Source: WHSW01 sp963769945 (GTDB taxonomy: Bacteria > Actinomycetota > Thermoleophilia > Solirubrobacterales > 70-9). Taken from it: DNA of 64,000 nt. Shown piece by piece: positions 53,464-61,992 of this stretch. Position numbers and translations under genes: made by a program. Under the pieces are notes generated by a model, which worked only from the letters and a program-made list of their open reading frames with translations, searched no databases and was not told the origin of the DNA. The stretch is taken from assembly GCA_963769945.1 (NCBI GenBank), contig CAVYOA010000018.1:62001-126000 (forward strand), in the 5' to 3' direction. The number at the start of each line of letters is the position of its first letter. Position 1 is the stretch's first letter.

Positions 53464-54528
53464 ATGCACACCGCGCAACTGCCGCAGCTCGGCGGAGATC
53501 TGTTCCTCACCGACGGCGGCATCGAAACGACGCTGATCTTCCATCGCGGCATCGATCTGCCGTTGTTCGCAGCTTTCGCGCTGCTCGCTGACGAGCAAGG
53601 CCGCGAGACGTTGCGCGAGTACTACGAGCCCTACCTGCGAGCCGCGGCCGAGCACGGTGCCGGCTTCGTGCTCGAGAGCGCGACTTGGCGGGCCAGCCCG
53701 CGCTGGGCCGAGGAGCTTGGCTACTCACCAGAGCAGCTGGCGACCTTGAACCGGCGCTCGATCGAGCTGCTGGAGGAACTTCGCGACCGCCATCGAGACA
53801 GGCTCGACGCCCCGATCGTGATCAGCGGCTGCGTCGGCCCGCAAGACGACGGCTACAGCCCGAGCCAGTTGCTCAGCGCCGAGGAGGCCGAGCAGTATCA
53901 CTCGACCCAGATCGCGACCTTCGCAAGCGCCGGGGCCGAGCTCGTGACCGCGATCACGATGACCTACGCCGACGAGGCAATCGGCGTTTCGCGCGCGGCG
54001 GCCGCGGCGGGCCTGCCGGCGGTGATCTCGTTCACGGTCGAGACCGATGGCCGGCTCCCGAGCGGTCAAACGCTCGGCGATGCGATCGAGGAGGTCGTCT
54101 CGAGCTCGGGCAAGGCGCCCGCCTACTTCATGATCAACTGCGCCCATCCAACCCACTTCGAGAACATCCTCAAAGCGGATGCGCCGTGGCTGGAGCGCAT
54201 TCGCGGCATTCGCGCCAACGCATCGCGGATGAGCCACGCGGAGCTCGACGCGGCCGAGGAGCTTGACGAGGGTGACCCCGACGACCTCGGCGAGCGCTAT
54301 GCGCAGCTGCGCTCCCGGCTTCCCAACCTCAACGTAGTCGGTGGCTGTTGTGGCACCGACGAACGCCACGTCGCCGCGATCGGCGCCGCCTGGCGCCGAT
54401 CGGAGCCGGCTCGCGCTCGTCCAGGTTCTAAGCATTTGAGCGGCGGCGCTCGGCAACAGCCATCGCCGCGACCGCGCCGATCACCGTCAGCGGCGCCGCG
54501 GCGAAGCCGATACGTGCTGAGCCAGTGA
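53464..54528 (+). CDS. mmuM: Homocysteine S-methyltransferase family protein
   Basis: Transfers a methyl group, typically from S-methylmethionine or a related sulfonium, to homocysteine. LTDGGIETTLIFHRGIDLP opens the barrel. Zinc ligands are the Cys in FMINCAHPTHF and the two Cys of VGGCCGTDERH. The normal family length would end at about residue 315-320; the last 35-40 residues (Arg/Ser/Pro-rich) run antisense to a probable small membrane-protein gene and may be an artefact of a lost stop. A pairing with any betaine or S-methylmethionine transporter is not seen nearby. Confidence 0.88.
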   Translation: MHTAQLPQLGGDLFLTDGGIETTLIFHRGIDLPLFAAFALLADEQGRETLREYYEPYLRAAAEHGAGFVLESATWRASPRWAEELGYSPEQLATLNRRSIELLEELRDRHRDRLDAPIVISGCVGPQDDGYSPSQLLSAEEAEQYHSTQIATFASAGAELVTAITMTYADEAIGVSRAAAAAGLPAVISFTVETDGRLPSGQTLGDAIEEVVSSSGKAPAYFMINCAHPTHFENILKADAPWLERIRGIRANASRMSHAELDAAEELDEGDPDDLGERYAQLRSRLPNLNVVGGCCGTDERHVAAIGAAWRRSEPARARPGSKHLSGGARQQPSPRPRRSPSAAPRRSRYVLSQ

Positions 54529-54560
54529 CCGGCGTGGGCAACGACCTCGACAGCGCTCAT
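54428..54560 (-). CDS. Very small single-TM protein coupled to the large membrane protein, one frameshift
   Basis: ATG 54560 overlaps the stop of the upstream membrane-protein gene (ATGA). It encodes MSAVEVVAHAGHWL, then after one surplus base IGFAAAPLTVIGAVAAMAVAERRR and a stop at 54428. The joined product, about 43 residues, has one membrane helix followed by a basic stop-transfer sequence. Small proteins beginning with H-A-G-H-W-L-like segments occur widely in Actinobacteria, to my recollection, without known function. The overlap is the main support; the frameshift makes the call tentative. Confidence 0.45.
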
Positions 54561-56419
54561 GCCGTCGCCTCGCGGGTGTCGACGCTACGAGCTGCCGGCG
54601 CAGCTCGGCGAGGATCGTCGCCGCCGCGGCCGAGGCGGCGCAAGACCCAGCCCAGCAGCACGATCAGAACCAAGACGATCGCGCCAACCGTGAGGTAGGC
54701 GATGATCGCGAGCGAGCCAGGCACATCGTCCTTGAGCTCGCGCTGGAGGATCTGCGTCTCGTCGACGAACTCACGCTCGAAGCCCGCGGGCGTGACCGGC
54801 GCGGCTATGCCCTCGGCCGGAATCGCGCGATCCTCGGGCAAATAGATCGGCAGCGCGACCAGCGCGTCGCCGTCGTGGACGCGGACCATCGACTTCCAGG
54901 TGCCGTCGACGGGAATCGGCTCGCTCGTCTCATAGATGCCTGGCGAGGTCGCGACGAGGTGCTCGAGGTGAAGCTTCTCGCCTCCCTGCCAGGCGGTGAT
55001 GCTGATCCAGCGCGGCTCTGAGAACGCCGACCGCGGCTCGAGCTTGACGGTGGCTGCGACCGTCCGGCTCGGGCTCGGCGTCAGCTCGGTCAGGGTGACG
55101 TTGGCGCGCGCGCCCTCGGTCGCGGGGCCTCCGATGTTGAGCGCAACCACCGCGGCGATGGCCGCGACGCCTGCCGCTGCGGGTGCGATCGGCGGCATCC
55201 GGGTCGGAGTGCCTTTGCGGCCCAGCCCCTTGCTGTGTTCGGCACCCGCGAGAGCGCTCGCGATGTAGGCACCGGCGAGCCCAGCGCCGACCGCGGCGAC
55301 CAACACCGCCGGCCAGGCGTCGGCGATCAGGCTCGAAGGCCACGCGATTGGCATCCACACGTGCGACCAGGCGTACTCGGCGGCAAAGCCGACCGTTGCA
55401 ATCAGCCCTCCGGCGAGGGCGCCGAAGACGTAGGGTCGCCGCGTCGAAACGACGAGCGCGAGGATCTCGACGCAAACCGCTTCAGCCAAGTAGAGGGGGA
55501 AGTGCGGGGTCGTCTCGCCCAGCACCGGGCCCACGATCACGGCCAGAAGGCCACGAACCGCGATGAAGAAGAGCGCGGCGCCGATCGCCGCGCCGGGTCC
55601 GATCCACAACCTGGCGCCGACAAGCGCGACGCCCGCGGCAAAGGCGATCATCACCGGCTCGAGCACGAGGTTGAACTGGGGTACGCCGAAGTCGAATTCC
55701 GCCTGGAAGGTCGAGAGCCCGATCAGCAAACCGCCGAAGGCAAACAGGCGGCGCCCCTGCAGCAGGCGACTGCGCCAGGTGGGCCTGCCGGTCGAAGAGA
55801 TGCGGCCCTCGACGAGCAGGATGCAACTGCCGATCAGGGTCAGCCCGGCGCCACCGATGAGCATCAGGTGTGTCGGCCCCCACAGCGTCACGTCCTGGCC
55901 GAAGATCCGGTGCCAGACGTCGTCGAGCGGGAAACCGAGCAGGGCGAACGCCGACGAGGCCATCATCGCGATGCCGCCCAGCGGCGCGTGCCAGTCGCCG
56001 CTGATGCGAACGGCGCCACGGCTCGGTCGCTCCTCGGGAAGCACGATCGCGAGAAACCCCGCGGCGAAGATTCCGTAGAGGCCGAAGAGGATCAGGTAGT
56101 GCGCTGGGTTGGCTAGTGGGCCGGCGTCGCGGCCGTCGTCGATGTGCAGGGAGATGTCCCAGTACATGCCGAGCGCGGCGACGAGCAGGGAGGCGGCAGC
56201 GATCATCGACGGCAGCGCCGCCCACGGGGCGAGGCCGGTGTCACGCGCTGCCAGCTCGGCGAGGCGGCGAAGCTTGTTGGTGCGTCCGTTGCGGTGGGCC
56301 CAGCCGAGATACAGCAGGACGAGCGTCGCGATCAGGGCGCCGCCGGTTGCAAGCAGGACCTCGCCGATTGCGGCGCCCGCGGCGGGGGAAGTGTCTGCCG
56401 TTTGGTCCATTGGTGTCAT
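54557..56419 (-). CDS. Polytopic membrane protein of unknown function
   Basis: About 620 residues from ATG 56419 (a TTG at 56437 or ATG 56410 are alternatives). Twelve or so membrane segments fill residues about 15-440; MYWDISLHIDDGRDAGPLANPAHYL and WGPTHLMLIGGAG are polar, conserved-looking loops with His/Asp that could bind metal or haem. An extracytoplasmic beta domain (about 450-580: LTELTPSPSRTVAATVKLEP, ISITAWQGGEKLHLEHLV) and a final membrane helix complete it. I cannot name the family. A candidate operator overlaps its promoter region (56429-56446), and a tiny TM protein is coupled downstream. Confidence 0.8.
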   Translation of the reverse strand: MTPMDQTADTSPAAGAAIGEVLLATGGALIATLVLLYLGWAHRNGRTNKLRRLAELAARDTGLAPWAALPSMIAAASLLVAALGMYWDISLHIDDGRDAGPLANPAHYLILFGLYGIFAAGFLAIVLPEERPSRGAVRISGDWHAPLGGIAMMASSAFALLGFPLDDVWHRIFGQDVTLWGPTHLMLIGGAGLTLIGSCILLVEGRISSTGRPTWRSRLLQGRRLFAFGGLLIGLSTFQAEFDFGVPQFNLVLEPVMIAFAAGVALVGARLWIGPGAAIGAALFFIAVRGLLAVIVGPVLGETTPHFPLYLAEAVCVEILALVVSTRRPYVFGALAGGLIATVGFAAEYAWSHVWMPIAWPSSLIADAWPAVLVAAVGAGLAGAYIASALAGAEHSKGLGRKGTPTRMPPIAPAAAGVAAIAAVVALNIGGPATEGARANVTLTELTPSPSRTVAATVKLEPRSAFSEPRWISITAWQGGEKLHLEHLVATSPGIYETSEPIPVDGTWKSMVRVHDGDALVALPIYLPEDRAIPAEGIAAPVTPAGFEREFVDETQILQRELKDDVPGSLAIIAYLTVGAIVLVLIVLLGWVLRRLGRGGDDPRRAAPAARSVDTREATA

Positions 56420-56428
56420 CGCGCAATG

Positions 56429-56446
56429 TAACACCAAATGGTGTCA
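56429..56446. promoter_or_regulatory. Candidate operator TAACACCAAATGGTGTCA
   Basis: An inverted repeat (ACACCA-AA-TGGTGT core) lies 10 bp upstream of the membrane-protein ATG, with outer GTAAC/GTTAC half-sites extending to 56453 and another TGGTGTCA at 56411-56418. It resembles the inverted repeat upstream of the cyclase operon (26856-26879). The divergent secreted-protein gene at 56529 may share it. Confidence 0.55.
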
Positions 56447-56528
56447 TGGTTACGTGAGCTCGGTCACGTGGACACGAGCTTGAATCACGGTTAGATTTTC
56501 CGAGGGGGAGAAAGCGAGAAGTTCGACG

Positions 56529-57272
56529 ATGCGAAAGTTCAAGACCCTCTCCATCGCGACCGGGCTTGCAAGCGTTTGCCTTGCGGCATTCGGCGGCCCC
56601 TCATCTGCCGCTGGGCAAGCGAAGGCTGACTTCGCAGTGTCGATCACCGGGCCAATATCCGTGCGCACGAATGAGGACGCTCCTTTCGAGATCGTGGTTT
56701 CCAATGGTGGACCCGACGCGGCAAACGGAAAGTTTCAGTTCGGCGGCGGCTCGGGCGGGGGTGTCTACACCGGGGTGGACATCGTCTCGGCCCAGCCACC
56801 GCCAGACGGGAGCTGCAAGATCACCGGCCTGCTCGTCTGTCAGGTCGGGCGGGTGGCGCCAGGTGCGAGCGCGACGGTTACGGCCGTGGTGCGACCGTTC
56901 GCGGGCTTCGACGGCCTCTTCGATGTGCAAGCCGAGATCGAGCTCGACGAGGCCACGGTCGATTCCACCGTGGGCAACAACGAGGCCGTTGCCTCGGTTC
57001 CGGTGGTCCCGGCGATCAAGCTGGGCGGGTTGCCCAGGGGCTGCGCCTCCAAGCCGTTCAAGCTGAGGGTGACGAGCACGGTCGCGAACGCGGGAAAGAC
57101 GAAGGTTCTGGTCGACGACAAGGTGCTGATCGCGTCGAGCAAGCCAAAGCTGAAGCCGAAGGTCAATCTGGCCAAGCTCGAAGGGCGCAAACACGAGGTG
57201 GAGGTCATCGTTCAAGACCCGGCGGGCGGGCCGAAGCTCGCTTCGGAGTCGGCGTCGTTCAAGACCTGCTGA
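56529..57272 (+). CDS. Secreted DUF11/CARDB-like beta-sandwich protein
   Basis: 247 residues. The signal peptide is TLSIATGLASVCLAAFGG ending near SSAAGQA. Residues about 35-160 form an Ig-like domain of DUF11/CARDB type: FEIVVSNGGPDAANG, then APGASATVTAVVRP and the characteristic DSTVGNNEAVASV. The C-terminal half has two cysteines (GCASKPFKLRV, FKTC) and Lys-rich strands. It is likely a surface-exposed structural or adhesion module. It is divergent from the membrane-protein gene. Confidence 0.78.
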   Translation: MRKFKTLSIATGLASVCLAAFGGPSSAAGQAKADFAVSITGPISVRTNEDAPFEIVVSNGGPDAANGKFQFGGGSGGGVYTGVDIVSAQPPPDGSCKITGLLVCQVGRVAPGASATVTAVVRPFAGFDGLFDVQAEIELDEATVDSTVGNNEAVASVPVVPAIKLGGLPRGCASKPFKLRVTSTVANAGKTKVLVDDKVLIASSKPKLKPKVNLAKLEGRKHEVEVIVQDPAGGPKLASESASFKTC

Positions 57273-57326
57273 GCGCGTTCGCGGGTCTCAACGCAGCCTC
57301 ATCCCCCCGGTTATCCTCCCGCGCCT

Positions 57327-59084
57327 ATGTTCGACAAGGTCCTGGTCGCGAACCGGGGAGAAATCGCGATCAGGGTCATGCGCACGCTCGAGGAGATGCG
57401 GATCGCATCGGTCGCCGTCTACTCAGAGGCCGATCGCGAGGCGCCCTTCGTCCGCGTCGCTGACGAGGCCCACCTGCTGGGCCCGGCGACGCCTGCCGAG
57501 AGCTATCTCTCGATCGAGAAGATCATCGAGGTTGCCAAGCAGGCGGGCGCCGACGCCGTGCACCCCGGCTATGGCTTTCTTGCCGAGAACGCGGACTTTG
57601 CCAATGCGCTCGACGCGGCCGGCATCGTCTTCATCGGCCCCCCGGCCAGCGCGATCGAGGCAATGGGATCGAAGACCCGCGCCCGCGAGATCATGCAGCA
57701 AGCCGGCGTCCCGATCGTTCCGGGCTCGACCGAGCCCTCGGCCAATGCCAAGGCCGCCGCCAAGACGGCGAAGGAGATCGGCTATCCGGTCGCCTGCAAG
57801 GCAGCGGGAGGCGGCGGCGGCAAGGGCTTTCGCGTGGCGATGAGCGCCGACGATCTCGCCGAGGCCTTCGAGGGCGCCGCGCGCGAGGGCGAGAAATTCT
57901 TCTCCGATGACCGCGTATATCTCGAGCGTTATCTCGAGGACCCGCGGCACGTCGAGGTCCAGGTGCTCGCCGACTCCCACGGAAACGTCATCCATCTCGG
58001 CGAGCGCGACTGCTCGATCCAGCGCCGCCACCAGAAGCTGATCGAGGAGGCGCCGGGCCCGCACGTCGACGACGAGATGCGCGAGCGCATCGGCAAGATC
58101 GCGACCGAGGCCGCGCTCGCCGTCGATTATCGCGGCGCCGGCACGATCGAGGGCATGCAGGTAGACGACGACTACTTCTTCTTGGAGATGAACACCCGCG
58201 TCCAGGTCGAGCATTGCGTCACCGAAATGGTCACCGGCATCGACATAGTTCGCGAACAGGTCCGGATCGCTGCCGGCGAGGAGCTCTCGATCGGCCAGGA
58301 CGAGATGCAGATGCGCGGTCACGCGATCGAATGCCGGATCAACGCCGAGGCCGCGCACAAGAACTTCGCCCCCGCGCCCGGCAAGATCGAGCACTACATC
58401 GAGCCCGCCGGCCCCGGCGTGCGCGTCGACTCCGGGCTCGAAGCCGGCTCGGAGGTAACGCCGCTGTATGACCCGATGGTGGCCAAGCTGATCACCTGGG
58501 ACGTGGACCGCGAGCGGGCCACCGCACGCATGCTGCGTGCCCTGGGCGAGTACGAGATCACGCCGCTGACCACCCTGATCCCCTTTCACAAGGCGATCCT
58601 TGCGACCGAGCAGTGGGCAAAGGGCGAGACCTGCCGCGATCTGACCGAGGACAAGAAGTGGCTGAAAACGCTCGCGCCCGAGACCGTCCCCAAGCCAGCC
58701 GAGGATGATGAGGAGACCGAGCCGGTTGAGCGCACGTACTCGGTTGAGGTCGATGGCCGTCTGCACGCGGTCAAGGTGATCGGCGCGGCGGGATCCGTCG
58801 CGGGCGGGGCAAGCGGTGCGAAGCGACCGCCCAGGCGACAGAGCTCAGGCGGCTCAGGCGGCGGCGCCAGCGGGCCGTTGTTGCCTTCGCCGCTTCAGGG
58901 AACAGTGCTCAAGGTCGCCGTCGAGAAAGGCGCCGAGGTCGCCGAAGGCGATCTCATCTGCGTGATTGAGGCAATGAAGATGGAGAACGAGATCACGGCC
59001 CACCTCGCCGGCAAGGTAACCGAGCTCAACGTCTCCGAGGGTGCCGCGATCAACGCCGGCGACGCGATCTGCAAGATCGAATGA
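57327..59084 (+). CDS. accBC: Acyl-CoA carboxylase alpha subunit (biotin carboxylase plus BCCP)
   Basis: Carboxylates its own biotin with ATP and bicarbonate, for transfer by a separate beta subunit to acetyl- or propionyl-CoA. 585 residues: the biotin carboxylase domain (1-450) has VLVANRGEIAIRVMRT, ATP-grasp KAAGGGGGKGFR, EDPRHVEVQVLAD and EMNTRVQVEH; after a Gly/Ser linker comes the biotinyl domain with EAMKMENEI, whose Lys is modified by BirA (3444). This fused AccA-type subunit is the actinobacterial pattern. No beta subunit gene is adjacent. Confidence 0.95.
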   Translation: MFDKVLVANRGEIAIRVMRTLEEMRIASVAVYSEADREAPFVRVADEAHLLGPATPAESYLSIEKIIEVAKQAGADAVHPGYGFLAENADFANALDAAGIVFIGPPASAIEAMGSKTRAREIMQQAGVPIVPGSTEPSANAKAAAKTAKEIGYPVACKAAGGGGGKGFRVAMSADDLAEAFEGAAREGEKFFSDDRVYLERYLEDPRHVEVQVLADSHGNVIHLGERDCSIQRRHQKLIEEAPGPHVDDEMRERIGKIATEAALAVDYRGAGTIEGMQVDDDYFFLEMNTRVQVEHCVTEMVTGIDIVREQVRIAAGEELSIGQDEMQMRGHAIECRINAEAAHKNFAPAPGKIEHYIEPAGPGVRVDSGLEAGSEVTPLYDPMVAKLITWDVDRERATARMLRALGEYEITPLTTLIPFHKAILATEQWAKGETCRDLTEDKKWLKTLAPETVPKPAEDDEETEPVERTYSVEVDGRLHAVKVIGAAGSVAGGASGAKRPPRRQSSGGSGGGASGPLLPSPLQGTVLKVAVEKGAEVAEGDLICVIEAMKMENEITAHLAGKVTELNVSEGAAINAGDAICKIE

Positions 59085-59088
59085 CGCC

Positions 59089-60003
59089 GTGACCGAGGGG
59101 CTGCCATGGCGAGGACCCGGCGATGGCCGACCGGATCTCCCGCTTCCTCCCGGCAAGGTCCCGCTTCGTCGCAACGGGTCATGGCGAAAGCGCTGGCGCT
59201 ATCTCGGCGTCTTCAGCGATGAGCTTCTGCTGTGCGCGGCTCGCGTCGGAGTCGGTCCGATCGGCCAGACTTTCTGGGCGGTCTGGGATCGCGAGTCCAA
59301 CAAGATGGTCGAGCGCACGCGCCTGCTGGCTCCGGGAGCCCGCGGGGACGTATGGACCGAGCGTGCCGATGATAAGGATGCCGGGCGCATCGACTGGGCT
59401 CCCGACGGAGGCGAGGCGATGGTGCGGATCGAAGCCGCGCGCAGCGACCGCGACGAGGAGGTCCGCGCCTTTTTGCGAGTTGGTGACGGAGCCTGGGTGG
59501 AGAGCGTTTGCCCGACCGGCGAGGACGACGGCTATGTCTGGACACGAAAGCGCGTTGTGGCGGTGAGCTGTGACGTGCGTATCGGCGAGCGGCGAATCCG
59601 CCTTGAGGCCCGCGGGATCGAGGACGAGTCGTGCGGTTATCACCCCCATCACACGGTCTGGGACTGGTCGGCGGGGGTTGGAGTCAGCAGCGACGGTCGC
59701 GAGGTGGGCTGGAACCTGGTCCGAGGTATCAACGATCCGCCGCAGCTCTCCGAGCGCGCGATCTGGGTCGACGGCGTCGCCTCCGAGCCCGGCCTTGTCG
59801 GCTTCGAGAGTCTCGACGCAATCAGCCTCGATGGCGGCCGGCTTGAGTTCAGCCCCACCTGCGAGCGCCAAAAGCACGAGAAGCGCGCCTTCATCGAGTA
59901 CAGCTACCGCCAGCCGTTCGGCTCCTTCACCGGCACCCTCCCCGGCGACATCGAGCTCGCCCAGGCCTTCGGCGTCATGGAGCACCACGACGCCCACTGG
60001 TAG
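59089..60003 (+). CDS. DUF2804 family protein
   Basis: 304 residues from GTG 59089, 4 bp after accBC. LPLPPGKVPLRRNG followed by KRWRYLGVFSDELLLCAARV, FWAVWDRESNKM near residue 65 and the terminal FGVMEHHDAHW are characteristic of DUF2804, a soluble beta-rich family of unknown function widespread in Actinobacteria, related in fold to lipocalin-like hydrocarbon-binding proteins. The coupling to accBC may hint at lipid metabolism, but this is inference. A hairpin repeat follows its stop. Confidence 0.85.
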   Translation: MTEGLPWRGPGDGRPDLPLPPGKVPLRRNGSWRKRWRYLGVFSDELLLCAARVGVGPIGQTFWAVWDRESNKMVERTRLLAPGARGDVWTERADDKDAGRIDWAPDGGEAMVRIEAARSDRDEEVRAFLRVGDGAWVESVCPTGEDDGYVWTRKRVVAVSCDVRIGERRIRLEARGIEDESCGYHPHHTVWDWSAGVGVSSDGREVGWNLVRGINDPPQLSERAIWVDGVASEPGLVGFESLDAISLDGGRLEFSPTCERQKHEKRAFIEYSYRQPFGSFTGTLPGDIELAQAFGVMEHHDAHW

Positions 60004-60008
60004 CGGCC

Positions 60009-60048
60009 TGCGGAGATTCATTCACGACAGTCGGAATGAATCTCCGCA
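60009..60048. repeat. Hairpin repeat family B, copy 2; likely bidirectional terminator
   Basis: TGCGGAGATTCATTC (60009-60023) pairs perfectly with GAATGAATCTCCGCA (60034-60048); the loop ACGACAGTCG can itself fold. It lies between two convergent genes, a terminator position. Its loop is identical to that of the copy at 62775 while the stem differs by compensating base pairs. Confidence 0.78.
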
Positions 60049-60054
60049 CGACGA

Positions 60055-60723
60055 TCAACGCCGTTCGACTTGCCACCGCCACGGCGGCTCCTCGCCCGCT
60101 TCGAAGTCGAAGTGGTTGGCGCCCGCCAGCGTCTCCAGCGCCACCAGCGCCGGTACATCAGCCTCGAGCAACGGCGTCGCCGCAAGCTCAGCGAGTCGCT
60201 CTGCGCTCACATCAATCACCGCCTCCACCCAGCCCAAACCCGGCCGATACTCCCAATATGTGATCGAAGCGCCGCCGCTCACGTCCGCTGCGACCGCGAC
60301 GAACACCGTCACCCGCCGATTCGAAGCCGTCAGCCCGAACCTCGAGCCCGGCGTCGCACACGAAGCCGACCGGCAGACCCTGAAGTCAACGGGCACCAGC
60401 GGGGTTCCGCCGGCGGCCCCGAGCGCCACTGGCAGAGGCGCCAGTGCCCTAACCGCTCCCGCCAGCGAGCGCCCATAAGCCTCGGTCAGCGGATCTCGCC
60501 AGCAAGGTCCGGGCCCGACAGCCGCACAGCGCAGCTTGCGCGCCACAGCAAACCCGAGCTCACGACCGCCTTCACCGTCACTGGCGGCGACCGCGCCGAC
60601 GACACCGGCAAGCATGACCGCCACGAGCAGGGAGAGCGCAGCGTGCTCGACCGTCGCCGAGCCTGTCTGAGAACGAAGTAGCACGCCGGGCGACGCTAGA
60701 TCGCCCGAGCGCACTCGAGGCAC
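60055..60723 (-). CDS. TadE-like / type III signal-peptide membrane protein
   Basis: 222 residues. QTGSATVEHAALSLLVAVMLAGVV near residues 18-42 looks like a prepilin-type segment: a short basic leader, a small residue at the cleavage site, Glu at about +5 and a hydrophobic helix, as in TadE/TadF minor pilins. The rest is extracytoplasmic, with cysteines (RCAAVGPGPCW, VCRSASC). No tad secretion genes are in the window. The start could be at 60723 or at an internal GTG just before LLRSQTG. Confidence 0.65.
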   Translation of the reverse strand: MPRVRSGDLASPGVLLRSQTGSATVEHAALSLLVAVMLAGVVGAVAASDGEGGRELGFAVARKLRCAAVGPGPCWRDPLTEAYGRSLAGAVRALAPLPVALGAAGGTPLVPVDFRVCRSASCATPGSRFGLTASNRRVTVFVAVAADVSGGASITYWEYRPGLGWVEAVIDVSAERLAELAATPLLEADVPALVALETLAGANHFDFEAGEEPPWRWQVERR

Positions 60724-60771
60724 GCATCGAGTGACTTCTCAGCGACCGATCAGCAACTGGTCTTAGAGGCG

Positions 60772-60809
60772 TGATGTGGGTTCTCCGCACGCACGGCCAA
60801 CCCACATCA
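60772..60809. terminator. Hairpin with 11-bp perfect stem
   Basis: TGATGTGGGTT (60772-60782) pairs with AACCCACATCA (60799-60809) around a 16-nt loop, between two minus-strand genes and directly after the small gene ending at 60815. It lacks a T-run; termination or mRNA end protection is likely from position. Confidence 0.5.
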
Positions 60810-60814
60810 AGTCT

Positions 60815-61090
60815 CTAGGAAAGGCCCTCGCGTGCTTCGCGCACGAGCGTCACGGCTTCTGGAAAGACGATGCGAATCGCGTCGCGGACCTGGATCGCCT
60901 GCTCGTCGCTGCCGCCGGTGAGATCGAGGCGATTGATCGAGGCAACCGTCATCTCGACGGCGAGCTTGATCGCGGTATCGGCGAAGGCGATCTGCTGAGC
61001 GCCCTGCATCTGCTCGGCCATCTCCGAGAGCCTGCTGCGGAGCTCATCGGGGTCGCCGAACATGCCGCCGAATGGGTCTGCGCCCTCCAT
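60815..61090 (-). CDS. Small conserved hypothetical protein
   Basis: About 91 residues from ATG 61090; ATG 61114 or 61141 in the same frame would lengthen it to at most 108. The N-terminus is Gly/Met/Asp-rich (GADPFGGMFGDPDELRSRL), then two helices (MAEQMQGAQQIAFADTAIKL and DEQAIQVRDAIRIVFPEAV). It is acidic and soluble. The opening recalls YbaB/EbfC proteins, but the remainder does not match, so I leave it unnamed. Its start region faces the divergent SDR gene 69 bp away. Confidence 0.6.
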   Translation of the reverse strand: MEGADPFGGMFGDPDELRSRLSEMAEQMQGAQQIAFADTAIKLAVEMTVASINRLDLTGGSDEQAIQVRDAIRIVFPEAVTLVREAREGLS

Positions 61091-61159
61091 GTGACGATCA
61101 TAGACCTCGGGCATCGCCGACTGGCCGAGCCCAGCCAACATCACGTAGGCTGAGCTGCA

Positions 61160-61969
61160 ATGGCGCTGCCACCACCCTCGCAGTCGTCCACCGCTTTGGT
61201 CACCGGACCCTCGTCGGGGATCGGAGCCGACATCGCGCGCGAGCTCGCCCGCCGTGGCCATGGCTTGATCTTGGTCGCTCGCCGCGAGGATCGCCTGCGC
61301 GAACTGGCGACTGAGGTCTCTGGCGAGCACGGGGTCCGCGTCGAGACGATTGCCGCCGACCTCGGGCAAGCCGCCGAGCGCGACCGCCTTGCCACGGCGG
61401 TCGCGGCGCTCGGGCTCGACGTCGAGGTGTTGGTCAACAACGCCGGCTTCGGCGACTCGGCGCCGCTGCACAAGACCGACCGCGAGCGCGTTGTCAGCAT
61501 GGTCGCGCTCAACTGCGAGGCGTTGCTCGACCTGCAGGCGCGCTACTCGCCGGCGATGGCCGAGCGCGGTCGCGGCGCGATCATCAACGTTGCCTCGACG
61601 GCCTCATTTCAGCCGATTCCCGGCACCGCCGTCTACGCCGCAACCAAGGCGTTCGTGCTCTCACTGACCGAAGCGACCCATGCCGAGCTCAAAGGCAAGG
61701 GGGTGACCGTGACCGCGCTGTGCCCGGGTCCGGTGAAGACCGAGTTCGCTGAGGTCGCCGGTGTCGGCGGAGCGGAAGACAACCTTCCCGAGATGTTCTG
61801 GACCGATGCCGACTTCGTCGCTCGCGCCGCGGTCGACGGCGCCGACAAGGGCAAGCGGGTGGTGGTTCCAGGTGTGATGAACCGCGCCGGGACGATCGCA
61901 GGCCAGCACTCGCCGCGAATGGCGCTGTTGCCACTCGCCAAGCGCATGTGGCGCTCGAACACCAAGTAG
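61160..61969 (+). CDS. Short-chain dehydrogenase/reductase (SDR)
   Basis: 269 residues, classical SDR. The cofactor motif is TGPSSGIG (about 15-22), with ARREDRL after strand 2 suggesting NADP(H) preference; NNAG follows, then Ser in NVASTASF and the YAATK catalytic pair, and CPGPVKTEF. The C-terminal 50 residues (VVVPGVMNRAG, PLAKRMWR) are typical of SDRs near lipid metabolism. The substrate is unknown. ATG 61160 follows a short divergent spacer. Confidence 0.9.
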   Translation: MALPPPSQSSTALVTGPSSGIGADIARELARRGHGLILVARREDRLRELATEVSGEHGVRVETIAADLGQAAERDRLATAVAALGLDVEVLVNNAGFGDSAPLHKTDRERVVSMVALNCEALLDLQARYSPAMAERGRGAIINVASTASFQPIPGTAVYAATKAFVLSLTEATHAELKGKGVTVTALCPGPVKTEFAEVAGVGGAEDNLPEMFWTDADFVARAAVDGADKGKRVVVPGVMNRAGTIAGQHSPRMALLPLAKRMWRSNTK

Positions 61970-61992
61970 CCGAGCGGTCCCAACCGCGAACC

